Assembly (NCBI GenBank): GCA_963693285.1
Contig: OY848928.1
Span: 5,609,827-5,673,826, forward strand
Direction: 5' to 3'
From: Xestospongia muta
Taxonomy: Eukaryota; Porifera; Demospongiae; Haplosclerida; Petrosiidae
Length of the DNA stretch: 64,000 nucleotides
This document shows positions 34,787 to 48,303 of this stretch, piece after piece (position 1 is the stretch's first letter; the number at the start of each line of letters is the position of its first letter). Both the position numbers and the translations under genes were made by a program. Under the pieces are notes generated by a model. It was not told the origin of the DNA, searched no databases, and saw only the letters and a program-made list of their open reading frames with translations.

Positions 34787-35641
34787 ATGGCTCTAGCTCT
34801 AATTAGCAGTGCAAAATGCTTTGGAGGATATCAAAAAGTATTTCAGCACCAAAGTGATGTCCTCAAGTGTCAAATGAAATTTGGCATTTTTCTCCCTCCT
34901 CAGTCAGAGAGAAGCAAAGTTCCTGTCATTTATTTTCTCTCTGGACTCACGTGCACTGAAGTAAACTTCATCACTAAAGCTGGTTCCCAACGTTATGCTG
35001 CAGAGCACGGATTAGCTGTTGTATGTCCTGACACTAGCCCTCGTGGATGCAATATAGAAGGAGAAGATGACAGTTACGATTTTGGAAGTGGAGCAGGATT
35101 TTACATTGATGCAACTGAGGATAAATGGAGTACACATTACAACATGTTTTCGTATGTTACTAAAGAGCTGCCAGCTATAGTAGAGTCAAATTTTAATGTA
35201 GAACCTACACGTAAATCTATTTGTGGTCACAGCATGGGAGGACATGGAGCATTGATATGTTTTTTAAAAAACCCAGGTATGTATCTTTCAGTCTCAGCCT
35301 TTGCTCCTATTTGTAATCCTATTAATTGTCCGTGGGGTATCAAGGCCTTTAGTGGGTATTTAGGGCCTGATAAGGAGTCTTGGAAACAATGGGATGCAAC
35401 TGAACTGGTCAAATCCTACAAATCTCCTCTCGTATCTTACATTCTTATTGATCAAGGTACTGATGATGAATTCCTTACCAAGAAACAGCTGTTGCCAGAA
35501 GTTTTTGTGGAGTCTTGTCGTGACAACAATATCCCTTTAGTTCTCCGTAAACAAGATGGTTACGATCATGGTTACTATTTTATAGCCACACACATGGAAG
35601 ATCACATCAAACATCATGCTGACATACTCAATAATAAATAG
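34787..35641 (+). CDS. ESD: S-formylglutathione hydrolase / esterase D
   Basis: Cytosolic alpha/beta hydrolase that releases formate from S-formylglutathione in formaldehyde detoxification. The 284-residue product is of normal length. It shows [33 protein letters not shown] and the nucleophile elbow GHSMGGHGA, with DQGTDDEFL supplying the Asp and DGYDHGYYF the His of the triad. It is a single open exon, whereas nearly every neighbour is split by many introns. Either the ancestral introns were lost or this is a retrogene or acquired copy; base composition looks like its neighbours. The ATG at 34787 is chosen over an upstream non-ATG frame. Confidence 0.95.
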   Translation: MALALISSAKCFGGYQKVFQHQSDVLKCQMKFGIFLPPQSERSKVPVIYFLSGLTCTEVNFITKAGSQRYAAEHGLAVVCPDTSPRGCNIEGEDDSYDFGSGAGFYIDATEDKWSTHYNMFSYVTKELPAIVESNFNVEPTRKSICGHSMGGHGALICFLKNPGMYLSVSAFAPICNPINCPWGIKAFSGYLGPDKESWKQWDATELVKSYKSPLVSYILIDQGTDDEFLTKKQLLPEVFVESCRDNNIPLVLRKQDGYDHGYYFIATHMEDHIKHHADILNNK

Positions 35642-35724
35642 TTTTCTAATAATGACAGAATGAATATTTTGTCATGTTAAAATAAGCATTTTTGTAATTT
35701 GAGTAGTGATTTAATGAATTTATG

Positions 35725-36539
35725 TTAATGTTGTGTTAACCATAATGAAGCTGTATCATATTCATGTTGGAAAGAGTTGCAAAAGCTTCTAGAATTTGGA
35801 GAATGACAGACAAAATCGAGTATCTCCAATTTCCTCGGCTCATCCTCATCAGGACCTGTAATCTCCAATGTAACATAATATAAAATTATAATAACTGACC
35901 GAAAATAAAATTGGCAGGATCAAAATAAGATGGATTAGCTGAGCGCGGTAAAAGCCACTTTAATATAGCATATTTATCAGCATATTGATCTACTAAGAAA
36001 CCACGAATAATAGCATAATAAATTCCTCCAGAATAATCCAACAAAGAAACAACATCACCAACTTCATAGACAATACCCTATTACCATATAATATACATGT
36101 ACAATATACCAGTAATAAACTAACCATATATAATACAGAGTCACTGGTCAGTATATTGGGCTCCGAATGTGGTGCTTTAATAGGCTAACAGCAGAGATCA
36201 TAAAGTGTCCATTCACATACTACATAGCCTACTCACTTTTCCTTTCATTAAGCTCCGCCTTCCTTTGAAATGGTTGTTTCCATTGTATGGTTGAGCATTA
36301 ACACTTCCAGCTCTATTCTTATCTCCACGAGTTGTCTTCTTACCTCCTCGTCTCTTTCGTGTTGTAATGGGAGGTGGAGTTGATACTGGTTCACTGCTTG
36401 CCTTCTCCTGTGTCTCGCGTTTTTTCGACACCGCATGACAATCTAAGCAGAGAATATGGCCCTCGTCGCTTCGCCGCCATATTGGACTTGAGGTAGCTTT
36501 ACATTCAGAGCACAAAGGTTCTCCATTGGCAGTAGCCAT
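35725..36539 (-). CDS. GATAD1: GATA zinc finger domain-containing protein 1
   Basis: Chromatin-associated reader partner known from H3K4me3-binding complexes. The N-terminus has a single GATA-like finger, CSECKATSSPIWRRSDEGHILCLDC, followed by a basic linker (TRKRRGGKKTTRGDKNRAG). The conserved C-terminal half is spread over the following exons: NILTSDSVLYMGIVYEVGDVV, YYAIIRGFLVDQYADKYAIL, WLLPR...YFDPANFIFGPDEDEPR and LEILDFVCHSPN. This matches vertebrate GATAD1 (YQIGDVVSVIDE; IRGFIQDQYCEKSA; GPEEDLPRK) in order and spacing. About four exons. The stop of ACOT7 lies 77 bp upstream on the same strand. Confidence 0.88.
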
Positions 36540-36615
36540 TATTAATTTCTATTTTCTAAAAATAAATTATTAAGATAATTCGATAATTTGATATATACGG
36601 TACGTCCGTCTTTTC

Positions 36616-37936
36616 TTATTTTGTAGTCGCCTTTCTTTCTTTCTTTCGAGCTTCATATATCTTTTTCATTTCCTCAAACTTATTTTCTTCTTCTTGATTG
36701 GACAATTTTAATGGTGGTACTTCTATAGCTTTCCCTTTTTCGTCTATAGACACAAATGTAAAGAGGGCGTGGTTAGTCACACGACGTGGACTCTCGGAAC
36801 GTAAACCCTCAGCCTCAACATGAACTTCTACTGTCATAGATTTAGAGCTTGTAAAAATTATTTCAGCTGTGACAACAACAAGATCACCATTAAAAATTGG
36901 GCTGATAAAATTAATGGCATCTAAAGAGATGGTGACAGCTGGTGTTCTACAGTGACGTACTGAGCATATGCCAGCTGCTGTGTCCATCATCTTCATAAGA
37001 GCTCCACCCAACATGTGTCCAGTAGTAGAACAATCAGATGGTAATACAACATTTGTCAGAGTAGTCTGAGATGCAGGAACAGTATGAAGATCATGGTTGT
37101 CAGATTGTGAGTGTTCAAAGTGTCGTGGTTTATCGCTAAGCATCTTTGTTTTTCTAGCTTCTTTCTGCATCTCGTATCGTCGCCTACCAGCATCTAATTC
37201 TTCTTCAGATAACGTCTCTAACTGTGGGACTGGCATTGGTTTTAACAGTTTCTCATAGAGTCCAACATCACCCATCACAGCTACATACCAAAGTCTAGCT
37301 GAATTAGTATGTCTACGAACACCAGTGAGAGTATTTTCAGCCCATACATCCACAGTCACTTCAATAGAATGCGGTGAAGTATATGTCACAGCTGCTTGTA
37401 CTTGACCTATCTCACCAACGTACATAGGGTTATGAAAATCCATATGTTCTACTCGAGCAAGTATAGCTGTCAAAGGGTCTCTGGACTTGTTGTTAGAATT
37501 ACAGTGTCTTGTGGCTACAATGTAACCAGCTTGTTCTATAAGCTTTAAGATGGTACCTCCATGAACATTGCCCATGGAGTTAGTATCATCCGGTAACATC
37601 ATGCGGCTGGTTTCAATGGGTGTGGACGATGGTAGAATTGGTTGAGAATAACGGTCCTGTCCTGTACCTGTAAATAGAATTTACATATATAATAATATAA
37701 CATTACATATTACGTGAAATAAACGTGCCTTTTCTAATATTAGGCAATGCTGTAATCAATGATGTCACACCATAGAGAGGTCGCCATTGAAAATAAACTT
37801 TTCTTCTCCAGTGACTTTGATAGGTAAATCGATGAAAAGACCTATAGAACAGTAATGAGTTAATTCGACTCGAGCCAGTAACGTGTCTAAAGCAAGGATC
37901 AGTGAAAAAAGGAATTATTCTCCTAAGACCAGCCAT
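36616..37936 (-). CDS. ACOT7: Acyl-CoA thioesterase 7 (double hotdog)
   Basis: Hydrolyses long-chain acyl-CoA to free fatty acid and CoA. A first exon (MAGLRRIIPFFTDPCFRHV... , Arg-rich and Asp/Glu-poor) resembles a mitochondrial leader. The main exon has two hotdog domains. Domain 1 has MLPDDTNSMGNVHGGTIL, containing the Asn of the active site (GNVHGG); domain 2 has LPSDCSTTGHMLGGALMKMMDTAAG, containing the catalytic-type Asp (MMDTAAG). The linker ends in RRRYEMQKEARK and the C-terminus in a charged helix. Both half-sites seem intact. The start is 46 bp from the divergent POLR3K start. Confidence 0.9.
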
Positions 37937-37982
37937 TCCCACTAAAAATAATAAAAGCCACACCCTTTAATTAAATATAATA

Positions 37983-38425
37983 ATGTATCTCTTTTGTCCA
38001 GTCTGTGGTAATCTGTTAGTAGTTGAAGAAGGCCCGAAATGTTACAGATTTGCTTGTAATACGTGTCCATACGTACAAGACATTACTGGAAAGGTCAGCT
38101 AATAAATTGAGGATCTTTGAGCAGTTTGAAGTACTCTTTAATTATTATATAAAGGTATCATCTTATCACTACCCTCGTCTCAAGGAAGTTGACGATGTCT
38201 TAGGTGGTTCAGCAGCATGGGAGAATGTTGACAATACTGATGGTATGGGTCTATATCCTTGTACTTTATTTTACAATTGTGTGACCATTTTTTATAGAAC
38301 CCTGTCCTAAATGTGCTTATCCTAAAGCATTTTTTATGCAAATTCAAACTCGTTCAGCAGATGAACCAATGACTACATTTTATAAATGTTGTAATCAAAG
38401 TTGCGGACATAGGTGGAAAGAGTAA
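37983..38425 (+). CDS. POLR3K: RNA polymerase III subunit RPC10 (C11)
   Basis: Small Pol III subunit with TFIIS-like RNA-cleavage activity, needed for termination and reinitiation. Three exons give [75 protein letters not shown], and [24 protein letters not shown]. Both zinc ribbons (CPVC/CNTC and CPKC/CC..CGH) and the acidic DE hairpin ([13 protein letters not shown]) are intact; length (about 108 residues) is that of the family. Its stop codon ends only 4 bp before the stop codon of the convergent gene, so the two mature 3' UTRs must overlap. Confidence 0.95.
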
Positions 38426-38429
38426 CTCG

Positions 38430-40739
38430 TTAATCATGTTGCCATGGTAACCTTCTTATTTCTAACCAGTGCTTGCAAAGTTTTGGTGAAGATTGTAATA
38501 TATTTTCCAACACAAACTAAAAGAAAATGAAAAATTTAAACATTAAGAATTATTTAAATACTCACTTTAACAGCTCCAATAACTGGTTCTGTACATAAAC
38601 GATGCGCTGGTATTGACATTACAATTAAACAAAGTTTTTCCTAATTAAATAAAATATTGAGTAATATAATATATTTCTTGATGTTGACAATTAGAATTTA
38701 TGGTATATTATGTGACTTACAAGTACATGAGATACTGCAGTACTGGTATCAACCACAGTAAATTGTTTGAGTTTCTTTAACAAATTATGTCCATCTTTTA
38801 ACAAATTGCCATTCAATGTAGACCGAACCTCTTGTTCCAACAGCACAAACCTGTTATTAAAACCAGTTAGACCACCACCACTCCACTCTACAATGCATAC
38901 CATTTAGGGAGGCTGTTCTTTTCTTTTTTCCTTCCTACATAGATACAGTGAGCTTTCTCTCTCATGTATGTCAATTCTTTAGCACTGTTAGGTCCATATC
39001 TTAACTCCTGTAACTTTGTCAGTAAATATTCAGATGATATCCTAATGGACAGAATGTCATGGATAGCTTGTGTATCATCAGTTTGACCTTTCTCTCTCCT
39101 CAAGTTTAGCCTTGGTTTTCCGACTCAATTCATCCTTTGTTTGTTGAAATGCTTTATAACAAGTTTGCATTTTCTGGTGTAAGTCTTCCTTCCTGGGTTC
39201 TGTTATAATTCTCTCTTAGTGAAATATAACTTTACCTTTTTTCTTCAACATACACAATTTGCATCTGCCATGGAGGTATAGACCTAACCACACACAGAAA
39301 TAGATATTTAGTGATTCTTGTGTTGTACCTAGGCAAGTCCTTCTCTATGACATCAGACCAACGTTTGCCATGCTCTATTCCATGTGACTCAAGTGATTTC
39401 ATTGGCTGCTTTGACTCAGCCATTGTAGTGCCACTAGATCGAGAGCGTGTGGATTGTGAATGACCAAAATCATGTGTCACATCTTTTACTAAAGAGTGAT
39501 AGAGTCTTTGACTCAAGTAGTTCAACAAAGCTAGCGACAATGGGTCCTATGAAATATATTAGCTTAGTACAGGCTTAGTATATAAAGTTCTACCTTTCTT
39601 TTTAATTCTTTAGATTTGATGTTGTGAATACAACAGAGGATAGAATGGATAGCCTGAAGTTTTATAATACAGTGCAGTTGTAATCCATTTGTTGAGTTCC
39701 TATAACATTACCCATATAAGGAAGGACATAGTTTATTAACATACTTCCTTGAAGACAATTTCCTATTTTTAAAATTTGAAGCAGCTAATGCAACAATGAG
39801 ATTAGGAAATGCTGTCTTTATATGTGTCACTTCATCAGGATTGACTGGCTCAAGGTTGTCCTGACGTTCTCTGTTAGCTGCTTCATTCTTTGCAGTACTG
39901 GTGCTATCTGGTTGGTGAGAAACAAGACAATATTTACTTGATGTCTTGTGAACCATGCTACTAAGATAAATCGAGGGGTTGTAGACTTCAATTGTACTAC
40001 CATATTTACAGTATTTTTTTGGCAACTTTGTCTCCTCAGCATATTGCTAGAATTATTTAATATAAACTAAATGTGTTTTTGTTCTTTATCACTTTACTTT
40101 TCTCAATCTTTCTCTTTCCACAGTATCATTGTAACATGATCCTGCAGACACTTCATTCTGACGTCTCTCTGAAGCTCCAAGTGAAAGGTGAATAGAGGAC
40201 ACACCCCCATGTAAAGACGATCGTATAGACCTCTTTGTTCCTGACGAAGTTGAAACTTGAATCTAAACAAGTTGTTGATACAAGTATATACACACAATAA
40301 CTACACTACTCACTGCAGCATTAGATCTGGTTGGTGTTGCCAGCACCTTTTTTTCCTGTTCAGGCAAATTCTTGGACTGTGGGAATATAATGAGTTTCTC
40401 TCTCTTCTCTTTTATATGAGTTACCTGATAGTTGGGATGATGACGAGGAGGAGGTTGAATATCAAAATGAAGTGCTATCCATTCAAAGAGATCAATGTCA
40501 TGTAAGCTACCAAATGTTCTGTAAGGTTGATGTTTAGGAGCAAAGAAACCAGAGTTGGTTGTACGACCTAGTCTTTGGGAGTGGTGACCTCCTGTAGGAG
40601 GTAGCTCTGAGAGATAAGAGGATCGTGTTCTCGTTATAACTGGAGTACGAGATGTATTTCTCAATTTAGACGAAGCTAACAGTTCAGGTTGAGCTATAAT
40701 CTGAGACTTTATATAACGAAAATCATCGCAAAACGACAT
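38430..40739 (-). CDS. Unrecognised multi-exon protein, possible ciliary gene
   Basis: I do not recognise this family. About ten exons read MSFCDDFRYIKSQIIAQPEL, a Ser/Arg-rich low-complexity stretch, FGSLHDIDLFEWIALHFDIQP, a charged segment (ASERRQNEVSAGS), VTHIKTAFPNLIVALAASNF, LHCIIKLQAIHSILCCIHNI, DPLSLALLNYLSQRLYHSL, SIPPWQMQIVYVEEK, KMQTCYKAFQQTKDELSRK, VLLEQEVRSTLNGNLLKDG, LCLIVMSIPAHRLCTEPVIG and LENILQSSPKLCKHWLEI. Clean GT-AG introns and a continuous frame argue for a real gene. The second half looks like an all-helical repeat fold. A perfect X-box consensus (40916-40929) lies 177 bp upstream of the ATG, hinting at RFX control and a ciliary role; this is inference. Confidence 0.7.
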
Positions 40740-40915
40740 CTCGGTCGCATTTACGCGTCCAGCAACGACAACGCATTATTGTCCATAATCATTATTATTA
40801 TTATAGGCAGGGCGTAAAGACAAAAAGATTGATTATTGACAAAAAACAGTGTACGTATTAAATAGCAGTTCACATTTACCGTTATTATACAAAATTAATT
40901 CCCTAAAGATAGATG

Positions 40916-40929
40916 GTTCCTATGGTAAC
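40916..40929 (-). promoter_or_regulatory. X-box (RFX-type) upstream of the unrecognised gene
   Basis: GTTCCTATGGTAAC fits the RFX consensus GTHNYYATRRNAAC at every position. It lies 177 bp upstream of the ATG at 40739, between that gene and the 3' end of EEF1A. Confidence 0.5.
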
Positions 40930-40940
40930 AGCACCCTGCG

Positions 40941-42881
<1,941 letters not shown>

Positions 42882-42961
42882 TTACTCTCATAAACTCTTC
42901 TAATTTTCTTTACTATTACCAATATGCTTGTACAAGATTTCCGTTCATTTTCTTTTCTTAC

Positions 42962-43060
42962 CTGCTTTAAAGATAGAGAGGATGGAAGAAGATAGAGCCC
43001 TGGTTCAACTTCTTATCGCACTAAAAAAGAGAGTGATCTGAGCATGCGCAGTAAGGAAAT
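42962..43060 (-). promoter_or_regulatory. EEF1A promoter and 5' non-coding exon
   Basis: On the minus strand, CTGAGCATGCGCAGT-type sequence (NRF1-like, plus coordinates 43039-43053) is followed by pyrimidine-rich sequence (CTCTATCTTCTTCC) and the donor AAAGCAG/GTAAG. The pyrimidine run may be a TOP-like start, as expected for a translation-machinery mRNA. Confidence 0.5.
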
Positions 43061-43475
43061 ACTCCACGAGGTGTTGTGCAATTCACTATTGCACAATAGT
43101 TCTAACTCCCACTCATGTTATTATTAAATTTGTGGTTATGTAACCACATAATTCCTTATTAAGAGTGAACACTATTGCTTCTAAAAATAGAATTAAAATC
43201 ACTGAATGATTTCACTCTTGATTAATCAAGTCCTATTGAACAGTCTAACTCTAAAATTAGTATCATTATAAATTCCATAATACTATAACATGATCACACA
43301 TAATATACAACTGCTATAGAGAATGAATGATGAAAAGTAATTAATGTACTACCATTAAGAGTGTGTCTATATCAATTTTCATACAACCATTGTACTGTAA
43401 TAAGTAAATTGTATAGCAGGTACTGACAAGAAGCAGATATGAACTTTAAATAAATTTAACTAGCTCCACCCATGC
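43061..43475. other. Intergenic region EEF1A-DCDC2
   Basis: About 400 bp between divergent genes with no supported gene. An ATTGCACAATAGT palindrome-like site lies at about 43088. The DCDC2 end carries the X-box described separately. Confidence 0.6.
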
Positions 43476-43489
43476 GTTTCTATGGTAAC
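43476..43489 (+). promoter_or_regulatory. X-box (RFX-type) upstream of DCDC2-like gene
   Basis: GTTTCTATGGTAAC fits the consensus GTHNYYATRRNAAC at every position and lies 73 bp before the ATG of a doublecortin gene whose vertebrate counterpart is ciliary. This is where functional RFX sites usually lie. Confidence 0.6.
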
Positions 43490-43561
43490 AATATCGATAA
43501 ACAGAGGAATAAGGAAGCCATGATAATAATAGCATTCACTTTCTACTAGAGGAGAGCTGTT

Positions 43562-45906
43562 ATGGACGTGGCAGCCATGTCGCGATATGAACCACGAGTA
43601 GCCAAGAAAATATTTCTTTATCGAAATGGAATTGATAGTCAAACTCCGAAAATGGTAGTAGTTAATGACAGACAGATCAGAGACTTTACCACTTTTTTAA
43701 ACCGAGCAACTAGTGGTATCAAAGCCCCAGTGGCTGTAAGAAGCATCTACACTCCAGTAGGTGGTCACAGAATACACAGACTACAAGACTTGGAGAATGG
43801 AAAGCATTATGTAGCTGGAGGTGGAGAACATTTTAAAAAATTAAAGTATGTCTCTTGTCTCAGACAAAACTAGCTCACTGTAACACTACCTCACTTTTAG
43901 ATATGGCACTATGTATAAACAAGTTCAAAATAAATCTCCTGGTAAAGCAGACATTAAGGTGAGTATGCAATGCTGTCTTTTTAATTGTAATAACACTTTC
44001 TGATAGCAGACATTACCAATACGTGGTGGGACAATTCAAGCTGTGTCTCGATTTAGAAACTTACCAGAAAAACCTTATCTCATACAGTAAGTACTTATTA
44101 TCCTATGACTGAGCACCCTGAATATTCAATGTTAAATTTATTTTATTTCACAGCATCTTTAGAAATGGTGACGCTTTGTTTCACGGAGTAAGAGTTCTCC
44201 TACCAAAACGTATAATGAACTCTTGGGAACATGTATGTTAGAACTAGTCTGCATTAATAATTCACTACTGATTGTGTGCTCACATAATGTTATAATAGCA
44301 TATTTTATTATTTACTTAGATACTGGAGTTGGTAACAGAGAAAGCTGAATTAATGTTACCGGCCAAGAGACTGTGTACTTTAGATGGTCAGGTCATTCAT
44401 GCAGTCACTGATATTAGAGATGGTGAAAAATATGTTGCAGTATCAGGACCAAGGTAATCTAATAACTCTGTGAGTATTGTGTCAGTGTTTTACTTGCAGG
44501 AAGTTCATTAAACTACCTTACTCTGCAATTGATCCAACTCCAAGGAGCATACGGAATCCAAGGTAACTCACAACATTGTTTTATTGAAGGTATTTTAATA
44601 TTTATTAACAGAATAAGACGTCTAGCTAAGCAATTGACACTTCCTTCAGAAGGTACTCTTAAAGGGACTATGGCACCAACTCCTCCAACTTTTGCTTCAC
44701 TACCGGACAAACCTAAACAAGTATTTAGATGACATCATATTATTATTATTATATCGATCTATTTTATTTTATTAGATTAAAAGACTTATGCCTCCTAAGC
44801 AGCACAAAGGTAAAAACAGACCATTTGCAGGTCGTAAAAATATTGAAGCAAGGAACAATGCATTAAGTGATGCCAGAGAGGTGAAACAGACCTACTATGT
44901 TACACATTTTTATTTCTCCCTAAAATATTTATTACTCTCATTTTAGGACTCTATATTTGGAGTGAGTCCCACACTACAAGATTTAGATTTGCAAACATCA
45001 TTTCAAGATGATTTGAACACCACACAAGATAGTCTAATAGAACCTACATCTGAAACTGAACCACAGACTGAGACCAATGTACACATAGATTTACCTAAGT
45101 CTGAAATACCTTTAGTCCTTGATAAAGAAACAGTCAAAGATGACAGCCTAGATCGTGTCATTAAAAAGACAGATAATGACAGTAGCGGGCAAAACTCTGT
45201 CTTTACAAGAAATGAGGAACCAGTACAAGAAGCTGATGTCATTGGAGAATCACAAGGTCTATATATATAATATATATAATATATAAATCAAACTTACTTA
45301 TTAGATATTGAAGTGGAAAGACCAGTTGATGAAGAAGAAGCCACTGAAGTTGTTGAAGATACACATGATGAAGAAACAAAAGCTCAAACTAACCAGGATA
45401 CTACTGCTATAGAGCTTCAAGGAGAGAATGTCAATGGCTCAGTTGATTTATCAGTAGCAAGAGTTCAACCAAATGAAGACAGTCTACCTCAAGTCTCAAA
45501 CTCACATACAGGATCCACTGTAAATTCAAAACCTGGGAGTCGTGTAGTTAGTCAACGTGAAACACCAACCACATCAATGTCACAGTTACAAACCAACCCA
45601 TCACAAGTATGATACAATGAATTATCTGCTCTATATATACACAGTACTGTTATAATCTATGTTATATCCTTTTTCATATCAATAAAGTAAAAATTAGTAT
45701 TTAATTGAAATTTATCTGTAATAAACTAGTTAAACAGACTCCCTGTTTCCACCTAAAAAGTAGATAATGGCAAAAATATACATAAACTTTTAAAGTTATT
45801 TATAATTCTCTATATTCTATAGGCTCAACAAAATTCTACTCATCACAGCTCTAAGGGTAGCTCTACTGTCAGCACTGCTTCAAGAAAACATCGTTTTGTT
45901 GATTAA
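43562..45906 (+). CDS. DCDC2: Doublecortin domain-containing protein 2-like
   Basis: Microtubule-binding protein with two DCX domains. DCX1 (about residues 15-96): KKIFLYRNGIDSQTPKMVVV, FTTFLNRATSG, VAVRSIYTPVGGHRIHRLQDL, GKHYVAGGGEHFKKLKY. DCX2 (about 135-220): PYLIHIFRNGDALFHGVRVL, WEHILELVTEKAEL, VIHAVTDIRDGEKYVAVSG. The C-terminal half is long, acidic and disordered (many Glu/Asp/Ser/Thr), ending SRKHRFVD. This two-domain layout with a long tail is that of DCDC2, which acts in cilia. A second Met (MSRYEP) five codons in is an alternative start. About ten exons. The X-box at 43476 supports a ciliary role. Confidence 0.85.
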
Positions 45907-46041
45907 TTAACTCTTAAAATTATTATTAGTTATTAAAATGACATCATACGTGATCTAATTTAGTACACATTATATATGATTGGTTTGGTCGTATCATGTG
46001 ACATGACTGACATCATTATCACTGTTATAGTCACATGAAGC

Positions 46042-48303
46042 ATGGTAGCCTCGGGTGTCTTTCTTGTTGTCCTTTTTATCTGCTGTTCAACTCAAGTTGT
46101 TCAAGGACAAGACTTGAGCAAAATCCAGCACTTCTATCCCTTTTCTCTACGTACTAGCAATGATGTAGATTTGAGTCAGATACAAAAAACTTTGAAGATA
46201 TTATCAGAGAATTTCATAGAAATACTCTTGGACCAGGAGAGTAGCTGTAGTGAACAATGGGCTCAATTGGAAGAGACAAACCATACAGAAACGGTTGAAG
46301 GTAAAACAATTGTAGAAAAAGCTGCTTCTATGGCATTTGATGCCTTTGGTAAGCCAGAAGCTGATATATTTCATGGTAACACCCAATTCTTTGGTTCGTT
46401 TGATGAGTGTTTTAGTATTAATGTAGATATTGATATGCAATACTGTATGATGGGGATAGCAATATTGAACAGTTCTAATGCAACTATTATGCCACCATTT
46501 ACTGAGGCAATATGTCTTCCTTCAAATTGCACATTTCCTGATATCGAAACAATAATTGATACAATCAATATCTTGTTAAATGACACCCACATTAATTTGC
46601 GTATCTTTGTCAATGAGACAGTTCTCAATGGTACTGTCCCATTTTATTACTGTACTCCTGAAGCTAAGCCCTCATATTCAGCTGGTGCTATAATCATGTT
46701 AACAATCACATCAATATTTGGAGCATTAGTAATTATTGGAACATTATTTGATCTCTTACTGTATTACATAAAAAGATATGAGGAAAATGAGATTGGTTCG
46801 ATCAACACTAATATATTAAAGATGAACAAAGTTAACATCCTTGATGAAAGGGATAGCCTTTTGGGAAGAAACCGACAACAATCAATGTCAGAACGTATTA
46901 AAACTTTTCTAAAAGATTCTCTTGTAGGTTTCTCACTATACAAGACTGTACCGACTATATTTTCTACACGTCAGCCATCTTCTGCTATTACTAGTATTAA
47001 TGGTATTAGAGTTATCAGTATGTTTTGGGTCATTTTGGGACATACCTACTTCTTTTTATTTGAGTTGCAAGGTTTTAAAAATCTCTCTTTTTTTGCTATC
47101 AACTTTGTTCCACGGTTCTCAGCTCAAGCTGTTTTGAACGGATTCTTTTCGGTTGATTCATTTTTCTTTTTAAGTGGTGTTCTTGTCTCATATCTTACAT
47201 TTCGAGAGATGGCACGAAGAAATGGTCAATTCCCTTTCGTTACTTATTATCTTCATCGTATCTTACGTTTGACACCAACTTATATGTTTGTTTTGTTCTT
47301 TTATTGGTTTTTAACAGTGCATCTTGGACGTGGACCAAAATTTTCTCTGGTGGCTGGTCCTAATAGTGCTACTGTCAAAAATTGTGAAAGTTATTGGTGG
47401 ACTAATCTTCTCTACATCAATAATTTCTACCCAACAAAGTTTAATGATCAATGCATGGGCTGGGCATGGTATTTAGCTAATGATATGCAGTTTTTTGTTA
47501 TATCTCCGCTGTTTCTAATCCTTCTCTATACTTGGTATCCTGCAGGACTTATTGCTATTGTCATCACTTTGTTGTCATCATTTGGTGTGACTGGATTTAT
47601 AGCTGGTTACTATGGCTACCCTGCTAATGTGTTATATGAGCCATTTGTTGGTATTAAACCTGATCCAAACTTACCTGATGTCTCAAGTGAGATTTATGGT
47701 AAACCATATTGTCGTATTGGTCCATATCTCATTGGAATAGTACTGGGCTTTATACTGTATAATAATTATCGTCTGAACATACACAAAGTTGTCAACTGGT
47801 TATTGTATATTACCATGTGGCTGGTAGCTGCTGTTCTAGGTATGGCTGTTGTATATGGTTTCTATCCAACATTTCATGGCCATGGGTTTAGTCAGGTTGA
47901 AAATGTCATGTATTACATGTTCTCTCGTACAGTGTGGGGTATTTGTTTAGCATTACTTGTGTATGCTTGTCACTATGGTTACGGAGGAGTCATCAATCGT
48001 TTTCTTTCCTTGCCTTTCTGGATTCCTTTGAGTCGTCTGACATTTAATGCTTATCTTGTTCATGAGGTTGTACTATTGGTGATATTTGGTGATCGAAGAG
48101 ACACCATGTTTTATACAGACATCACTATGGCTGTGTACATAATAGCTAATGTTGTCATATCATATGGTATAGCTGGACTGGTGTCTATCTTTGTTGAGTT
48201 CCCACTCTCTAACTTGGAGTCAGCTACCTTTAAATTATTTGGTGCTCGTTTACGTGAGTCAACTCGACGAGTCAATCAGGAGACAGCAAGTGACAAAAGA
48301 TAG
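46042..48303 (+). CDS. NRF-6-like membrane acyltransferase, copy A1
   Basis: Intronless, 753 residues, nose-resistant-to-fluoxetine family: a secreted-side NRF domain followed by an acyltransferase-3 domain of about ten membrane helices. Signal peptide VFLVVLFICCSTQVVQG. NRF domain (about 50-215) with conserved cysteines (SSCSEQW, DECFSI, QYCMMG, CLPSNCTF, YYCTPEAKPSYSAGA) and N-glycosylation sites. A first helix (AIIMLTITSIFGALVIIGTL) and a cytoplasmic loop lead into AT3: SINGIRVISMFWVILGHTY with the conserved His, FFSVDSFFFLSGVLVSYL, HRILRLTPTYMFVLFFYWF and MQFFVISPLFLILLY. Worm NRF-6 acts in lipid transport and drug response; the substrate here is unknown. First of a tandem array. Confidence 0.9.
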   Translation: MVASGVFLVVLFICCSTQVVQGQDLSKIQHFYPFSLRTSNDVDLSQIQKTLKILSENFIEILLDQESSCSEQWAQLEETNHTETVEGKTIVEKAASMAFDAFGKPEADIFHGNTQFFGSFDECFSINVDIDMQYCMMGIAILNSSNATIMPPFTEAICLPSNCTFPDIETIIDTINILLNDTHINLRIFVNETVLNGTVPFYYCTPEAKPSYSAGAIIMLTITSIFGALVIIGTLFDLLLYYIKRYEENEIGSINTNILKMNKVNILDERDSLLGRNRQQSMSERIKTFLKDSLVGFSLYKTVPTIFSTRQPSSAITSINGIRVISMFWVILGHTYFFLFELQGFKNLSFFAINFVPRFSAQAVLNGFFSVDSFFFLSGVLVSYLTFREMARRNGQFPFVTYYLHRILRLTPTYMFVLFFYWFLTVHLGRGPKFSLVAGPNSATVKNCESYWWTNLLYINNFYPTKFNDQCMGWAWYLANDMQFFVISPLFLILLYTWYPAGLIAIVITLLSSFGVTGFIAGYYGYPANVLYEPFVGIKPDPNLPDVSSEIYGKPYCRIGPYLIGIVLGFILYNNYRLNIHKVVNWLLYITMWLVAAVLGMAVVYGFYPTFHGHGFSQVENVMYYMFSRTVWGICLALLVYACHYGYGGVINRFLSLPFWIPLSRLTFNAYLVHEVVLLVIFGDRRDTMFYTDITMAVYIIANVVISYGIAGLVSIFVEFPLSNLESATFKLFGARLRESTRRVNQETASDKR

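Noticed and set aside
44962..45270. Separate acidic-protein gene downstream of the DCX domains
   Set aside because: In-frame GT-AG introns join it to the DCDC2-like gene as its disordered tail.
46204..46440. Minus-strand ORFs repeated in each acyltransferase copy
   Set aside because: They are shadows of the conserved plus-strand coding sequence, recurring only because the genes are paralogous.
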